A stretch of 64,000 nucleotides of DNA from Barnesiella intestinihominis YIT 11860 (GTDB lineage: Bacteria; Bacteroidota; Bacteroidia; Bacteroidales; Barnesiellaceae): the NCBI RefSeq assembly GCF_000296465.1, contig NZ_JH815203.1, positions 1,099,453 through 1,163,452 on the forward strand, given 5' to 3'. Below the pieces are notes generated by a model. The model made no database searches, had not been told where the DNA came from, and was given only the letters and a program-made list of their open reading frames with translations. The translations under genes were made by a program, and so were the position numbers. Positions 1-9,139 of the stretch are shown piece by piece; positions within the stretch are counted from its first letter, which is position 1; each line of letters starts with the position of its first letter.

Positions 1-1
1 T

Positions 2-493
2 ATAGAGGTGGCCCCTCCCATTTTATTGCCGTTCTTTATGCAAGGATTCGTGAACCGCGAGAACAAGGAAAAACTACTCTTAGAAAAGAAACGTATACCT
101 CATTTCCTATCCGACTTATTCTACCGATACATCGACAAACGGATAGCCCTGTTTAACAGAACGGCATCCACATTCCGGTATTTCACCCCCTTTACCGACA
201 TCTATGAAGAAGCGGAAGAGACGAAAAATATTGTCTCGGGTGCAGCTCAATTCGGCGAAGGCTGGCTACTACCGGCCGAAATCATAGCGTTCACCAAACA
301 GGGTATAAACAACGTCATATCGTTACAACCGTTCGGCTGCATCGCCAACCACATCGTATCGAAAGGGATAGAAAAGAAGCTGCGTATGCTGTATCCTGAA
401 TTAAATTTATTATCTTTGGATTTTGACAGTGGGGTGAGCAGCGTAAACGTAACGAACCGATTATTACTTTTCACACACAATTTAAGTGCCTAA
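2..493 (+). CDS. Acyl-CoA dehydratase activase-related protein, C-terminal end (partial)
   Basis: The reading frame is open to the left edge, so only the last ~163 residues of a longer gene are present. The sequence matches the C-terminal part of the very large (about 1400 residues) BadF/BadG/HgdC-type activase fusions that carry a DUF2229/2-hydroxyglutaryl-CoA dehydratase-like region. The telling stretches are GxAAQFGEGWLLPAEI, the block around 'QPFGCIANH', and a 'LDFDSGVSSVN' segment near the end. In the family the Cys of the PFGC motif helps hold an iron-sulfur cluster; the substrate of the Bacteroidetes fusions is not established. A TetR gene follows after 12 bases on the same strand and is probably co-transcribed. 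The family call is firm; the role is not. Confidence 0.85.
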   Translation: MEVAPPILLPFFMQGFVNRENKEKLLLEKKRIPHFLSDLFYRYIDKRIALFNRTASTFRYFTPFTDIYEEAEETKNIVSGAAQFGEGWLLPAEIIAFTKQGINNVISLQPFGCIANHIVSKGIEKKLRMLYPELNLLSLDFDSGVSSVNVTNRLLLFTHNLSA

Positions 494-505
494 AAACAAA
501 CGACT

Positions 506-1150
506 ATGAATTCAACTTCAACCATCGCTCACCAGAAGACAGAGCAAACCGAAAATATAGAATCGCGTATTATCGAGGCGGCAAAGCAAGAATTTATAAA
601 AAAAGGATTCGAGCAAACATCGATGAGCGATATTGCAGCGGTCGTAGGGATCAACCGTCCCACCCTACATTATTATTTCAGGACAAAAGATAAAATGTTT
701 CAAGCAGTTTTCGCCTCGATCGTTGCAAAATTTTTACCTCATATCGATACTATTTTTTCGACTCAGCAATCGTTCTCTGAAAAATTAGAAGATGTTATCG
801 ACGTCTATGTATCCATTTTCTCGACAAATCCTTTGCTCCCCAAATTCATCATAGGCGAAATTCAACGCGACGCCAACCATTTAATAGAAACTTTTTATAG
901 TTTAAACCTCGATCAATATTTGAAACACATCGGAGAATTTCTTGAAAAAGAAATGGAAAGCGGAAACTTTAAGAAAGTACCCCTCCCCTTTATATTCATG
1001 ACACTTTACAGCCAACTGGCTTTCCCTTTCCTCAGTAAGAACCTTACCATGAAACTCTTTTTCAATGAAGACAAAGATACATTCAATGCCTTTCTACAAG
1101 AATGGAAACAACACATTATCTCGCAAATCACCTATCTTTTGAAACCGTAA
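506..1150 (+). CDS. TetR/AcrR-family transcriptional regulator
   Basis: 214 residues, usual TetR length. The N-terminal DNA-binding domain is clear: after about 20 polar residues comes RIIEAAKQEFIKKGFEQTSM, then a helix-turn-helix (DIAAVVGINRPTLHYYFRTK, about residues 45-64). The helical C-terminal ligand-binding half is not assignable to a known effector. The start is the ATG after the 12-base gap from the activase gene, which suggests the two are one transcription unit and that the regulator may control the activase gene. A double hairpin follows the stop. The identity of the ligand and targets cannot be read from sequence. Confidence 0.9.
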   Translation: MNSTSTIAHQKTEQTENIESRIIEAAKQEFIKKGFEQTSMSDIAAVVGINRPTLHYYFRTKDKMFQAVFASIVAKFLPHIDTIFSTQQSFSEKLEDVIDVYVSIFSTNPLLPKFIIGEIQRDANHLIETFYSLNLDQYLKHIGEFLEKEMESGNFKKVPLPFIFMTLYSQLAFPFLSKNLTMKLFFNEDKDTFNAFLQEWKQHIISQITYLLKP

Positions 1151-1161
1151 AAGACAAAACG

Positions 1162-1196
1162 AAAGGGGGTGTCATAATGAATGATGCACCCTCTTT
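1162..1196 (+). terminator. Stem-loop after TetR gene
   Basis: An imperfect inverted repeat (AAAGGGGGTG...CACCCTCTTT with one bulge) sits 11 bases after the TetR stop. It is probably an intrinsic terminator, but the T-tract is short, and the next hairpin may do most of the work. Confidence 0.6.
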
Positions 1197-1206
1197 GTAC
1201 ATAAAA

Positions 1207-1238
1207 AAAGAAGGGGCGCATTGTGGCGTCCCTTCTTT
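1207..1238. terminator. Bidirectional terminator between TetR and ferritin genes
   Basis: A 13-base stem (AAAGAAGGGGCGC / GCGTCCCTTCTTT, one G-T wobble) with a short loop, flanked by A-rich and T-rich bases on both sides. It lies between two convergent genes and can serve both. Confidence 0.8.
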
Positions 1239-1257
1239 CGTATAATACAAAACCAAG

Positions 1258-1782
1258 CTATTCGGCCGATGTAGCCAACGGGGCAGGAGTCGTATAAACA
1301 CGAGCTTTCAACTCTTTGTCGAGCATATACAACCCGAAACCGTTATCTTTAATCATTTTCAGGCTATCAATTAATTCCTGAGCATTAGCCTCTTCTTCAA
1401 TTTGCTCGTCGACAAACCATTTCAGCATATTGGCAGTACCGAAATCTTTTTCCTCATCGGCAAGTACACAAAGGTCATGAATCAGGGCGGTTACTTTTCT
1501 CTCATGAGCCAACGTATCTTCAAAAGCTTCGAGAGGCGATTTCCATTCGGTCTTCACACCGGCAATAGGAGCCAACGTTACTTTACCACCACACGAGAGC
1601 ACATATTTCATAAATATAGTAGCATGAGCTTGTTCCTCTTGGAACTGTATAGAAAACCAATTAGCAAAACCCTGATTCCCAGCCGCTGCAAAATGGTTGG
1701 ACATCGAAAGATATAAATAAGCCGACCAAAACTCGGCATTCACTTGGGCATTAAGAGCCTCTTCCATTTTCTTGCTAAGCAT
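1258..1782 (-). CDS. ftnA: Ferritin (ferroxidase, iron storage)
   Basis: 174 residues, normal for bacterial non-haem ferritin. It oxidises Fe(II) and stores it as mineral inside a 24-subunit shell in the cytoplasm. The ferroxidase ligands fall at the same numbers as in E. coli FtnA: Glu17, Glu50 and His53 (in QEEQAHA), Glu94 (AHE) and Gln127 (DEQ). The gene stands alone; its stop is close to a bidirectional terminator. An unusually clean palindrome with a Bacteroidetes promoter element lies about 50-65 bases upstream (see 1824-1848). No odd features in the protein. Confidence 0.96.
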   Translation of the reverse strand: MLSKKMEEALNAQVNAEFWSAYLYLSMSNHFAAAGNQGFANWFSIQFQEEQAHATIFMKYVLSCGGKVTLAPIAGVKTEWKSPLEAFEDTLAHERKVTALIHDLCVLADEEKDFGTANMLKWFVDEQIEEEANAQELIDSLKMIKDNGFGLYMLDKELKARVYTTPAPLATSAE

Positions 1783-1823
1783 AATTCTATTGTTTTTATT
1801 TATTGTTTTACAAAAATATAATA

Positions 1824-1848
1824 TAAAATTAGAACAAATCTAATTTTA
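1824..1848 (-). promoter_or_regulatory. Palindrome over the ferritin promoter
   Basis: A perfect 10-base inverted repeat (TAAAATTAGA-acaaa-TCTAATTTTA) lies upstream of ferritin. On the minus strand it contains TAGATTTG (1842 to 1835), which matches the Bacteroidetes -7 element TAnnTTTG. A protein bound here would cover the promoter. The half-site TTAGA..TCTAA resembles Fur/PerR-type boxes, so iron or peroxide control is a fair guess, but it is only a guess. Confidence 0.6.
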
Positions 1849-1884
1849 ATATTTTTTTATATAACCGGGCTCTTATTTCTATAA

Positions 1885-1920
1885 AAACACGCCCCCGTCG
1901 AATCACTTCGCCGGAGGCGT
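1885..1920 (-). terminator. Terminator of the cobalamin locus
   Basis: Read on the minus strand, ACGCCTCCG...CGGGGGCGT forms a 9-base stem with one mismatch, followed by TGTTTTTAT. It lies about 60 bases after the DUF4465 stop and closes the leftward cobalamin operon. Confidence 0.75.
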
Positions 1921-1978
1921 AATACCCTATGGCAGTAGGGACTTAACTAATAATTTATCATATACTTCTTCTCAGAGT

Positions 1979-2947
1979 TCATTTAACAATCTTAATACTA
2001 TATCCGCCGCAACGCACTACATAAACGCCAGCGGGATAAGCAGACATGTCAATAGCACCCGATCCTTCTACGAGTTGTTTCATCACGAGAGTACCGCTCA
2101 TGTTATAAACAGCAGCTTCGACCAGCTGAGCCGACTCTACACGAACAGTCCCGTTAGAACGGTCGTAATAAACTTTCACCTGAGCAACCACACTTTCTTC
2201 AACCGACGAAGGCTCGGTCGAAACGGTAAGTTTATCGAGACAAAAATACGTCGGTGTATTGATGCCATAATCACCCACATCGCTCGACTCCATCGTAAAG
2301 TAAATTGAAGCAATCTGTCCCAATTCACTCAAATCGACCCATTCCCAAGTATCGTTCAATTTCCAGTCGTCGGCATTCTCAGAACGGAAATCGGCCAAAT
2401 AATATTCCACGGTTCCTGTCTCTGTGCCTTGCTCATCGATACCGTGAGCAACTAATTTAAACCAATCTCCCTGCTCGAATTTAGTCGAATATGGATTCCC
2501 CTTCTCAATAGCATAATAGACATAAGGGTTGTTGCATACATAACACCCTACGGCATAATATGGAGCGGAAGTGTATACCTCGCAAGTCTTCGCATCGGAG
2601 GTCGATTCGGTATAGGCATCCCAATATGCCCCTAAATAGGGAGTTCCCTCACCGGCAAAGCCTCCCTTAGCCATACAGCCCCATTGATCATCGGTACCTG
2701 CCGATGCCGATATGGCAGTTACCTTGCTGGCAAAGAATCCATTTGAATAATTGGAATAAGGAGAAGCGTGCGAAAACATAAATTCTTGTGAATAAACAAT
2801 CGCATCATTATTAAAAACATCTGCCCACAACCCAGTCTCATCATACTCGATAGGGAAGTCTCCCGGATTCGACAAATCTAAAACGATGTTTTCCGCAAAA
2901 ACCGCACTGCATACACAAACGGCAAAAACAAGTAATATTTTTCTCAT
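1979..2947 (-). CDS. DUF4465 protein with T9SS sorting domain
   Basis: 322 residues. An N-terminal signal peptide (MRKILLVFAVCVCSAVFAE) is followed by a DUF4465-type domain (about residues 20-245) rich in Tyr/Trp, with the typical YYAVGCYVCN and TPTYFCLDKLTV segments. It ends in a T9SS type A-like tail of about 70 residues (VEAAVYNMSGTLV, AYPAGVYVVRCGG, KIVK). It is therefore predicted to be exported and sent to the surface by T9SS. It is the last gene of a run under a cobalamin riboswitch. DUF4465 proteins occur near B12 transport genes in other Bacteroidetes, so a role in holding or capturing corrinoids at the surface is likely but unproven. Confidence 0.85.
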   Translation of the reverse strand: MRKILLVFAVCVCSAVFAENIVLDLSNPGDFPIEYDETGLWADVFNNDAIVYSQEFMFSHASPYSNYSNGFFASKVTAISASAGTDDQWGCMAKGGFAGEGTPYLGAYWDAYTESTSDAKTCEVYTSAPYYAVGCYVCNNPYVYYAIEKGNPYSTKFEQGDWFKLVAHGIDEQGTETGTVEYYLADFRSENADDWKLNDTWEWVDLSELGQIASIYFTMESSDVGDYGINTPTYFCLDKLTVSTEPSSVEESVVAQVKVYYDRSNGTVRVESAQLVEAAVYNMSGTLVMKQLVEGSGAIDMSAYPAGVYVVRCGGYSIKIVK

Positions 2948-2975
2948 GTCAAAAAAAAATTTAATTAGTTAATAT

Positions 2976-5159
2976 TTATTGTTTGATTATTCGAATATAC
3001 TCAGTTCTATCGTTTGCACACACCGACAACACATAAATACCTGCCGGTAAAGAAGATACATTCAAACGAGACTCCGACTCGACCATCGTATCGCGATAAA
3101 CAGCTACACCTCGAAGATCGAATACGGTCAATTCTGCGCCAACACAAGCTCTCACCGTCAGAATATCCCTGACAGGATTAGGAGAAGCTACGATTTTCAA
3201 ACTTTCTGCCTCCTCGATTCCACTAACTTCGGTTACATGTACCGAAACCATTTTTGTCTCTACCCGTCCATTCGAATTGACCGCTAACGTGAAACTCGTA
3301 TCGCCCAATTTCTCGCCGGAAAGAATCAAATCATATCCCTCGATTCGGGCAGAAAGAATAGAGGGGTCTTCTACCTTGACTGTCGAAACGATCGCCGCAG
3401 AAAGATTATCGGCATCGGAAACACTCTCTAATAGCGAAATTTTTACAGGAAAACTACCCACCGACAAATTATCGGAAATAGAGATAACCGGATATTCATT
3501 ATCGGGGAATACCGGCATAGCCGGGAACCAATAGTATTTCTCAGGAAGTAACGTATTCAACAACTCGCCATTCGTCCCGTCCACTATGTGAATCCAATTG
3601 TTCATGTAATGGGACAGATAACCCGATTCCGTAGAAGTTACCACGACATTATCGGTCTGAGGATCCACTCTCAAACCCGCACCATAGAACATCTGCACAT
3701 ACTCCCCGTCTTGATCGGGCAAAGTAAAAAATGATGCATTCAATTCATCGGTATCTATATTATAGCGTACGACTTTATTTTTACTTTCATCGGCAAAATA
3801 AAGAAGGTTAGATTTATATGCTGCGCATAAACTCCCGGCATTCCATGCCCCCCATGTATCGGCGACCCGACAACCGGAAGGTAACGACCGAGTCCAAGTT
3901 TCGAACGAAACCGGATTTATTCTAACCAACGCATTCCCATCGGCAGCCCAAATATTTCCATCTCGCCCCAACACAAGTGTCGCGATAGACGGAAGTTCGA
4001 TAGTAGTTTGTAAGGTGTGGTTTTCGGCATCGATCACCAATACTCCCTCCGATTGTTTCGCAGCAAAGACATATTTACCGGCTCGGACCATAGAACCTAT
4101 CTGACCCGAATAAAGACCTTCGTCATTCGAGGTCCCTTCTATCACATCGCCGACCTTCATGTTTTCAATATCGAAAACAAAAATTCCCGATGAACTTCCT
4201 ATATATCCCGTCTTCTCATCTACACCCAAAAAGGAACGGCCGTCACCGCCGCCTATTTGATCAAAAGCCGCTATCTTTTCCAACGACAAGGCATCGGCCA
4301 CGACCAGTCGCCCCCCTGTCGATTCTTCTTCGGTCGACTTCGCCTGTTTGGAAATCAAAAAGAATTTTTCACCGTAAATCGTTCCGAACTGCGTTGTGAC
4401 ACCCAACTTCTCATCGGGATTCTCCCGACGGAATACCCGGTAAAACATTCGGCCATCATTCGTCAGGAAATTAATGGTTCCGTTATCCCAGCCATACCAA
4501 TCTTCATTGACAAAAAATATCCCTTGCAAATAATCGACAGTTTCCTGTATATATGGTTCTACCGCTACGGCATTGGCATAATCCGGTGTATCGCTACCGG
4601 GTTTATCGTAATAAAATATATAGGTATATCGATTTTGTATCGGCATTTTATTGATTTCGGTCTCAGCCTCGTTTCCGCTTTCGCTTCGAGCCAAACAATG
4701 CCATGCTCCATCTTCCGAGACCGAAGGCGAATTCCAATGGTCCTCTTTGTCGACACACTCCCATTTTTTGTAATTGTTCGGAGTCGCTGTAAACTGCCCC
4801 GTAGCATTATACTTAGGATAGGTCGTATCGCCGCCGACAACCAATGCAATGGTATTCTCTCCATTCAGGTCGAACCCCAATCCATCGACCGTGTAACCAC
4901 CTTGCCGGCGCATCAGAGAAAACAAACGAGGGTCCGTTTTCACCACATCGTTCAACATTTCCACGATTGTAGTTTCCTCCTCCCCTTTATAGCCCCACGC
5001 CAACGTTTCGGGCGTTTTCCCGTCGTTCCAAGCGATGACTAACATGACTTCGACATTCCCTTCTCCTATCCAATAATTTATATCCGAAAAGGAAACGGCA
5101 CGAACCGACATGGACCAACTGCCGAAAAAAGCTAAAAAAAGAAGTAAATATTTTCTCAT
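2976..5159 (-). CDS. Surface beta-propeller protein (DUF5074-like) with T9SS tail, cobalamin regulon
   Basis: 727 residues. Order: signal peptide (1-21), a domain of about 170 residues shared with the upstream gene product (I..W.GEG...WN.G...L.WG...DPR.F...V.G.G.D.N), a propeller-like region (about 205-545) with blades such as VFAAKQSEGVLVIDAEN and GRDGNIWAADGNALVRINP, an Ig/cadherin-like stretch (about 550-640), and a T9SS type A tail (SPNPVRDILTV, LPAGIYVLSV, IIKQ). The propeller type recalls BtuG, the B12-binding cap of BtuB, so this may be a second corrinoid binder. It lies 28 bases before DUF4465 and 78 bases after the leucine-rich gene; the latter gap holds a strong hairpin. Substrate binding is inferred from context only. 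Confidence 0.75.
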   Translation of the reverse strand: MRKYLLLFLAFFGSWSMSVRAVSFSDINYWIGEGNVEVMLVIAWNDGKTPETLAWGYKGEEETTIVEMLNDVVKTDPRLFSLMRRQGGYTVDGLGFDLNGENTIALVVGGDTTYPKYNATGQFTATPNNYKKWECVDKEDHWNSPSVSEDGAWHCLARSESGNEAETEINKMPIQNRYTYIFYYDKPGSDTPDYANAVAVEPYIQETVDYLQGIFFVNEDWYGWDNGTINFLTNDGRMFYRVFRRENPDEKLGVTTQFGTIYGEKFFLISKQAKSTEEESTGGRLVVADALSLEKIAAFDQIGGGDGRSFLGVDEKTGYIGSSSGIFVFDIENMKVGDVIEGTSNDEGLYSGQIGSMVRAGKYVFAAKQSEGVLVIDAENHTLQTTIELPSIATLVLGRDGNIWAADGNALVRINPVSFETWTRSLPSGCRVADTWGAWNAGSLCAAYKSNLLYFADESKNKVVRYNIDTDELNASFFTLPDQDGEYVQMFYGAGLRVDPQTDNVVVTSTESGYLSHYMNNWIHIVDGTNGELLNTLLPEKYYWFPAMPVFPDNEYPVISISDNLSVGSFPVKISLLESVSDADNLSAAIVSTVKVEDPSILSARIEGYDLILSGEKLGDTSFTLAVNSNGRVETKMVSVHVTEVSGIEEAESLKIVASPNPVRDILTVRACVGAELTVFDLRGVAVYRDTMVESESRLNVSSLPAGIYVLSVCANDRTEYIRIIKQ

Positions 5160-5176
5160 CTTTCTATTTTTTTGGA

Positions 5177-5211
5177 AAGATGTCCCGGAGCCGAAACTCC
5201 GGGGACATCTT
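5177..5211 (-). other. Strong intra-operon stem-loop
   Basis: AAGATGTCCCGGAG and CTCCGGGGACATCTT form a 14-base stem with one bulged base and a 6-base loop, in the 78-base gap between the leucine-rich gene and the propeller gene. On the minus strand it is not followed by a T-run, so it is more likely an RNA processing or stability element than a full terminator. On the plus strand a short T-run (CGTTTTAC) follows. Confidence 0.65.
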
Positions 5212-5237
5212 CGTTTTACTATTTCACAATCATAGAC

Positions 5238-8200
5238 TTATCGCCTACAATCTTCTGGTTTTACATAAACTTTCGAAACTTCGATCGAACCGTCCTCATA
5301 TACAGTTTTCACAATATTGATACCTTGTACGGGTCGAGGCAAAAGTTTCCCGTCCACCGAATAATATTCACGCAAACGCACCTCCTTTTCGACAGCCGGT
5401 TCATCGATACCGGTAGCCGTCGTTACCTTGAACAATATGTTAAACTGTTTATCCGACGTTGTCAATACCAAGTAGTAATAAGGATCGTTCGGCAAATCTT
5501 CTCCTTCACGAATTACGGTCACTTCGTTACCGGAGTACGACACGGTCAACTCCTGATCTTCGACAGGAAATCCGCTACGTATCAACATGGCCGAAACGCT
5601 ATCGGTATTAACGACAGTCCTATTAAACTCTATCACGAAAGTTTTCGTATCGGGTTTAACGTCCAACGCTTCCCCGCCATCGAAACTCATCGACGGAGTA
5701 GTCGATACTATTTCCAATTCATCTAACCACGGCATGATTACGAAATCCTTCCAATAGGTGGTCTGGGCATAGAATTGACAAGTTTGGGCAGGGACATAAA
5801 TCCGGCAGGTTGTCGGCACTTTGGTAAATGTATTGGAACTTGCACCGGTCGGCGGTGTATTGTTAATATAGATACGTTCCAAAGAAGAACAACCATTAAA
5901 CGTATAAGTGGAAACCGAAGCTATTTTGCCATTGGCAACTACTTTTTTTAACTTAGCATCATTGCGGAACAAACTCGATCCCAACGTAGTTATCCCCGTT
6001 CCCAAAACAGCTTCTGTCAAACTGGAACAGCCATAGAATACCGAAGCTCCCAAAGAGGTTACTTTATCGGAAAGATTTACCGAAGTAAGACTTGTACAAC
6101 CGTAAAATGCATTCGTCCCGATAGAAGTTATCGATTCGGTAACCGGCAATGATTTCAAGCCCTTACAATTATAAAAAGCAGAATTGCCGATAGAAGTCAC
6201 TTTTTCCGAAAGTTCTACATTAACCAGATTCGTACAGCCGTGGAACATATAATTCGGCACAGAAGTAACGCCACCCCCTATTTTTGCAGATTCCAATCCC
6301 GTACAGCTTTGGAACACATAAGTTCCCAGTTTAGTAACCCGATCGGGAATAGCTACCGACGTTAATTTCGTACAGCTTTTGAAAGCATAATCTTTTATCT
6401 CGGTAATGCTTGCTGTCAGCGGTAACTCGGTAAAGGCCGTACTTTGGAAAGCATATTTGCCGATCCCAGTAATATTCTCCGGCAGAACTACCGACGTCAA
6501 AGCGGAACAGCTGCTAAACATATAATCGGGAATAGAGCTTATACCTGTACCCAAAGTCGCCGATGTCAACTTCGTGCATTTCTCAAAGGCATAACTACCA
6601 ATCGAGGTCACACTATTCGGAATAACAAGCGACTCTATCGCAGAGCAACCCGAAAACACATAATTACCGAGCGAAGTAATCTTATCGTTCAAAGGAATAT
6701 CGGACAACGATGAACAACCACTAAACGCATTTTTTCCAATCTCTGTTACTGACGGACAAGATATCTGCGTTAACGCAGAACATGTATTAAACGTATAGTC
6801 ACTTATTTTCGTCACACCTGTCCCGATAGTCACTGTTTCCAACGACTTGCAACCGCTAAATGCATAGCCGCCCAATTCGGTCACGCTATTAGGAATATTC
6901 AACGTTTGAACCGATACACCATAGAAAGCCCTGCTGCCGATCGACTGCAAGCCATCGTTAAAAGTTATGGCCGTTAAAGGATTATTATAAAAAGCCCAAT
7001 CACCTATCGTTCTCACCGTAGCAGGCAAAACAAGAGAAGAAATTTTCGCACTGGCAAACGCACGTTCTCCAATAGTTTCGAGAGCACTTCCGAATGTTAC
7101 GGATTCCAACTTCTTACAATCGCTGAAAGCATAATTACCGATAGCGGTCAAACTATTTCCCAACGAAACGGTGGCCAAAGAAGCACACTTGTTAAAGGCA
7201 TAGTTACCAAGAGTACTCACACCGTCGGGTAATACGACCGATTTCACAGCAGTCTCGGCAAAAGCATAATCGCCGATTGTTTTCAAGGAAGAAGATGAAC
7301 GCTCCTGTGTACCCAAAGTCACCGTCGCCAAAGAACTGCAACCGTAAAAAGCATAATTGCCGAGCGTTTCGACCCCATTCGGTATCGCAATTTCAGTCAA
7401 AGCGGAACAGCCGTTAAACGCGGCTTCGCCAATAGCCGAAACATTTCCTAATCCGACAGCATTCAAAGCAGAACAACCGGCAAATGTACGAGTACCCACC
7501 GAGGATACCGTAACCGGCAATTCCACCGATTGCAAAGCCGAACAGCCATAGAAAGCCGAATCGCCCAATAAAGTCAAAGAGTTCCCCAGAGCAGCCGAAG
7601 CCAACTTCGTACAGCCCTTGAAAGCCAAAGCCCCTATCGATTCCATATCTGCCGGCATACTTACACCGGTCAAAGCGATACAATTCTCAAAGGCCGAGCG
7701 ACCTATACTCTTCAATCCTTCACCCAAAGAGAGGGTTGCCAAAAGAGGACAATCGCCGAAAGCCTCATTACCGATCGAAACCGTTTGCTCAGGCAACTCC
7801 ACAGATGTCAAACGGCTGCATCCGTAAAATGCCCCTTCGCCGATTGTTTTCAAAGTCGAAGGAAAAGTAACCGAAGTCAATTTAGCACACCCCATAAAAG
7901 CCATATCGTCGATACCGACTACTGTGTAAGATTCTCCCTCTATCAGGATAGTTTGGGGGATCGTCAAAATCCCCGAAAAAGAGGCATACGAATCGTCATA
8001 CACCACGAGGGCAGTTCCCGGTTCCTCTCCCGGAGCGGCTATTACCGATTTATCGCCGACAACGAGCGTAACCGTATCGGTAGAAATCGTATCGAGCATG
8101 TTGCTCACCACACAATAATAACGCCCAGCATCGGAAGTTTCCGACGAAACGATCGAATAAGACGACGCTTCGGCATCTTGTATAGCTACTTCGTCTTTGT

Positions 8201-8993
8201 ACCACTGGAAATACAAACTATCACCTTTGAACTCAGGGGCAAAAGTTACCGATTCTCCCGGAGAAACCGTCACATCTTCGGGTTGGACTTTCACAGAAGG
8301 AGCTGTCGGCCCGTTTTTAGGAGCCGGCGCAAGAGGTTTCCACGGTTGAGACGACATGTTTACCGCAAAATTCCAACCGTCCCAACAACCGTCGGTCAAC
8401 TTACGACCCGTAATTCCGGTCCCGGAGTATCCCCAAGCATCGCTATCACTCGATTTCAACCAATAAGACCAATACCCTTGATACCAGCCCGATTGCCAAT
8501 AGTCCTCGGGATCGGTACAGGTCCAACCGTCATATCCATACGACGAAGAAAAGATTATCCCATTCTCATTAGGGGAAAGTGTTACTCCGTCCTTAGTAAT
8601 GGAAAAATCGCCACTTTTGTTAACATCGTACCCAAAACCCGATACAGTGCTACCATACGCCGTTCCTGTTTCGGTCATAATGAAAAAACGAGGGTCGGAA
8701 GCGGCGATTGCACGCGCCATCGTTTCGCCGGTAGCTTCACCGTCCCAACGGAATCCCCAAACCAACGCCGAGGTTTCACCCTCGGCATTCCATTGTACGA
8801 CGAACGCGGCGCGGTTAGCTCCTTCGCCAGACCAGTTTTCGATCATGTCCATCGTGAAAGTTCCATCGGCAATCGCCCTCGGCGATACCATCTGCGGCTT
8901 TGCCGTAGGGTGCGGACGACCTTGCACAAGGACTTGTGCAGGTAATTGTAAAACCGCAAACAGCAATACCATCAAAGCATAAATCTTTCTCAT
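5238..8993 (-). CDS. BspA-like leucine-rich repeat surface protein in the cobalamin regulon
   Basis: 1251 residues from the ATG at 8993, chosen because it starts a clean signal peptide (MRKIYALMVLLFAVLQLPAQ); an upstream in-frame ATG at 9080 would bury it. Domains: the same N-terminal domain as in the next gene (about 45-200, including WTCTDPEDYW and a Trp/Tyr-rich run), an Ig-like domain (about 220-315, ending DAGRYYCVVSN), then a long array of LRR_5/BspA repeats of 23-24 residues (FxGCSxLTSVxLPxxVTSIGxxAF; about 340-1075), and a C-terminal tail (EYYSVDGKLLPRPVQGINIV) of the kind seen in exported Bacteroidales proteins. It follows a cobalamin riboswitch and heads a three-gene run. BspA repeats usually bind host proteins or matrix; here the regulation suggests corrinoid-related binding. 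This function is inference. Confidence 0.8.
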   Translation of the reverse strand: MRKIYALMVLLFAVLQLPAQVLVQGRPHPTAKPQMVSPRAIADGTFTMDMIENWSGEGANRAAFVVQWNAEGETSALVWGFRWDGEATGETMARAIAASDPRFFIMTETGTAYGSTVSGFGYDVNKSGDFSITKDGVTLSPNENGIIFSSSYGYDGWTCTDPEDYWQSGWYQGYWSYWLKSSDSDAWGYSGTGITGRKLTDGCWDGWNFAVNMSSQPWKPLAPAPKNGPTAPSVKVQPEDVTVSPGESVTFAPEFKGDSLYFQWYKDEVAIQDAEASSYSIVSSETSDAGRYYCVVSNMLDTISTDTVTLVVGDKSVIAAPGEEPGTALVVYDDSYASFSGILTIPQTILIEGESYTVVGIDDMAFMGCAKLTSVTFPSTLKTIGEGAFYGCSRLTSVELPEQTVSIGNEAFGDCPLLATLSLGEGLKSIGRSAFENCIALTGVSMPADMESIGALAFKGCTKLASAALGNSLTLLGDSAFYGCSALQSVELPVTVSSVGTRTFAGCSALNAVGLGNVSAIGEAAFNGCSALTEIAIPNGVETLGNYAFYGCSSLATVTLGTQERSSSSLKTIGDYAFAETAVKSVVLPDGVSTLGNYAFNKCASLATVSLGNSLTAIGNYAFSDCKKLESVTFGSALETIGERAFASAKISSLVLPATVRTIGDWAFYNNPLTAITFNDGLQSIGSRAFYGVSVQTLNIPNSVTELGGYAFSGCKSLETVTIGTGVTKISDYTFNTCSALTQISCPSVTEIGKNAFSGCSSLSDIPLNDKITSLGNYVFSGCSAIESLVIPNSVTSIGSYAFEKCTKLTSATLGTGISSIPDYMFSSCSALTSVVLPENITGIGKYAFQSTAFTELPLTASITEIKDYAFKSCTKLTSVAIPDRVTKLGTYVFQSCTGLESAKIGGGVTSVPNYMFHGCTNLVNVELSEKVTSIGNSAFYNCKGLKSLPVTESITSIGTNAFYGCTSLTSVNLSDKVTSLGASVFYGCSSLTEAVLGTGITTLGSSLFRNDAKLKKVVANGKIASVSTYTFNGCSSLERIYINNTPPTGASSNTFTKVPTTCRIYVPAQTCQFYAQTTYWKDFVIMPWLDELEIVSTTPSMSFDGGEALDVKPDTKTFVIEFNRTVVNTDSVSAMLIRSGFPVEDQELTVSYSGNEVTVIREGEDLPNDPYYYLVLTTSDKQFNILFKVTTATGIDEPAVEKEVRLREYYSVDGKLLPRPVQGINIVKTVYEDGSIEVSKVYVKPEDCRR

Positions 8994-9139
8994 CTTTGTT
9001 AAACTTTTAAGTATTAAATAAAAAACAAATAGTTCTTTCTCATTCAATACTTGCAAGATACACCACTTATATGCTTCCAAAACTTTCCCGGACTTCCCGG
9101 CATTTTTTTGTCACAGCTCATACCTCGCAAGCTTTTCGG

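Noticed and set aside
7785-8945. 386-residue plus-strand open frame
   Set aside because: It is antisense to the leucine-rich gene, rich in Arg/Ser from the reverse reading, and matches no family.
5238-8993. CRISPR-like or satellite repeat array at the leucine-rich gene
   Set aside because: The periodicity (about 69-72 bases) is that of coding LRR_5 repeats in one long frame, with diverged copies.
8994-9080. N-terminal extension of the leucine-rich protein to an ATG at 9080
   Set aside because: The extension is not a signal sequence and places the strong signal peptide MRKIYALMVLL 29 residues inside; the ATG at 8993 is the better start.
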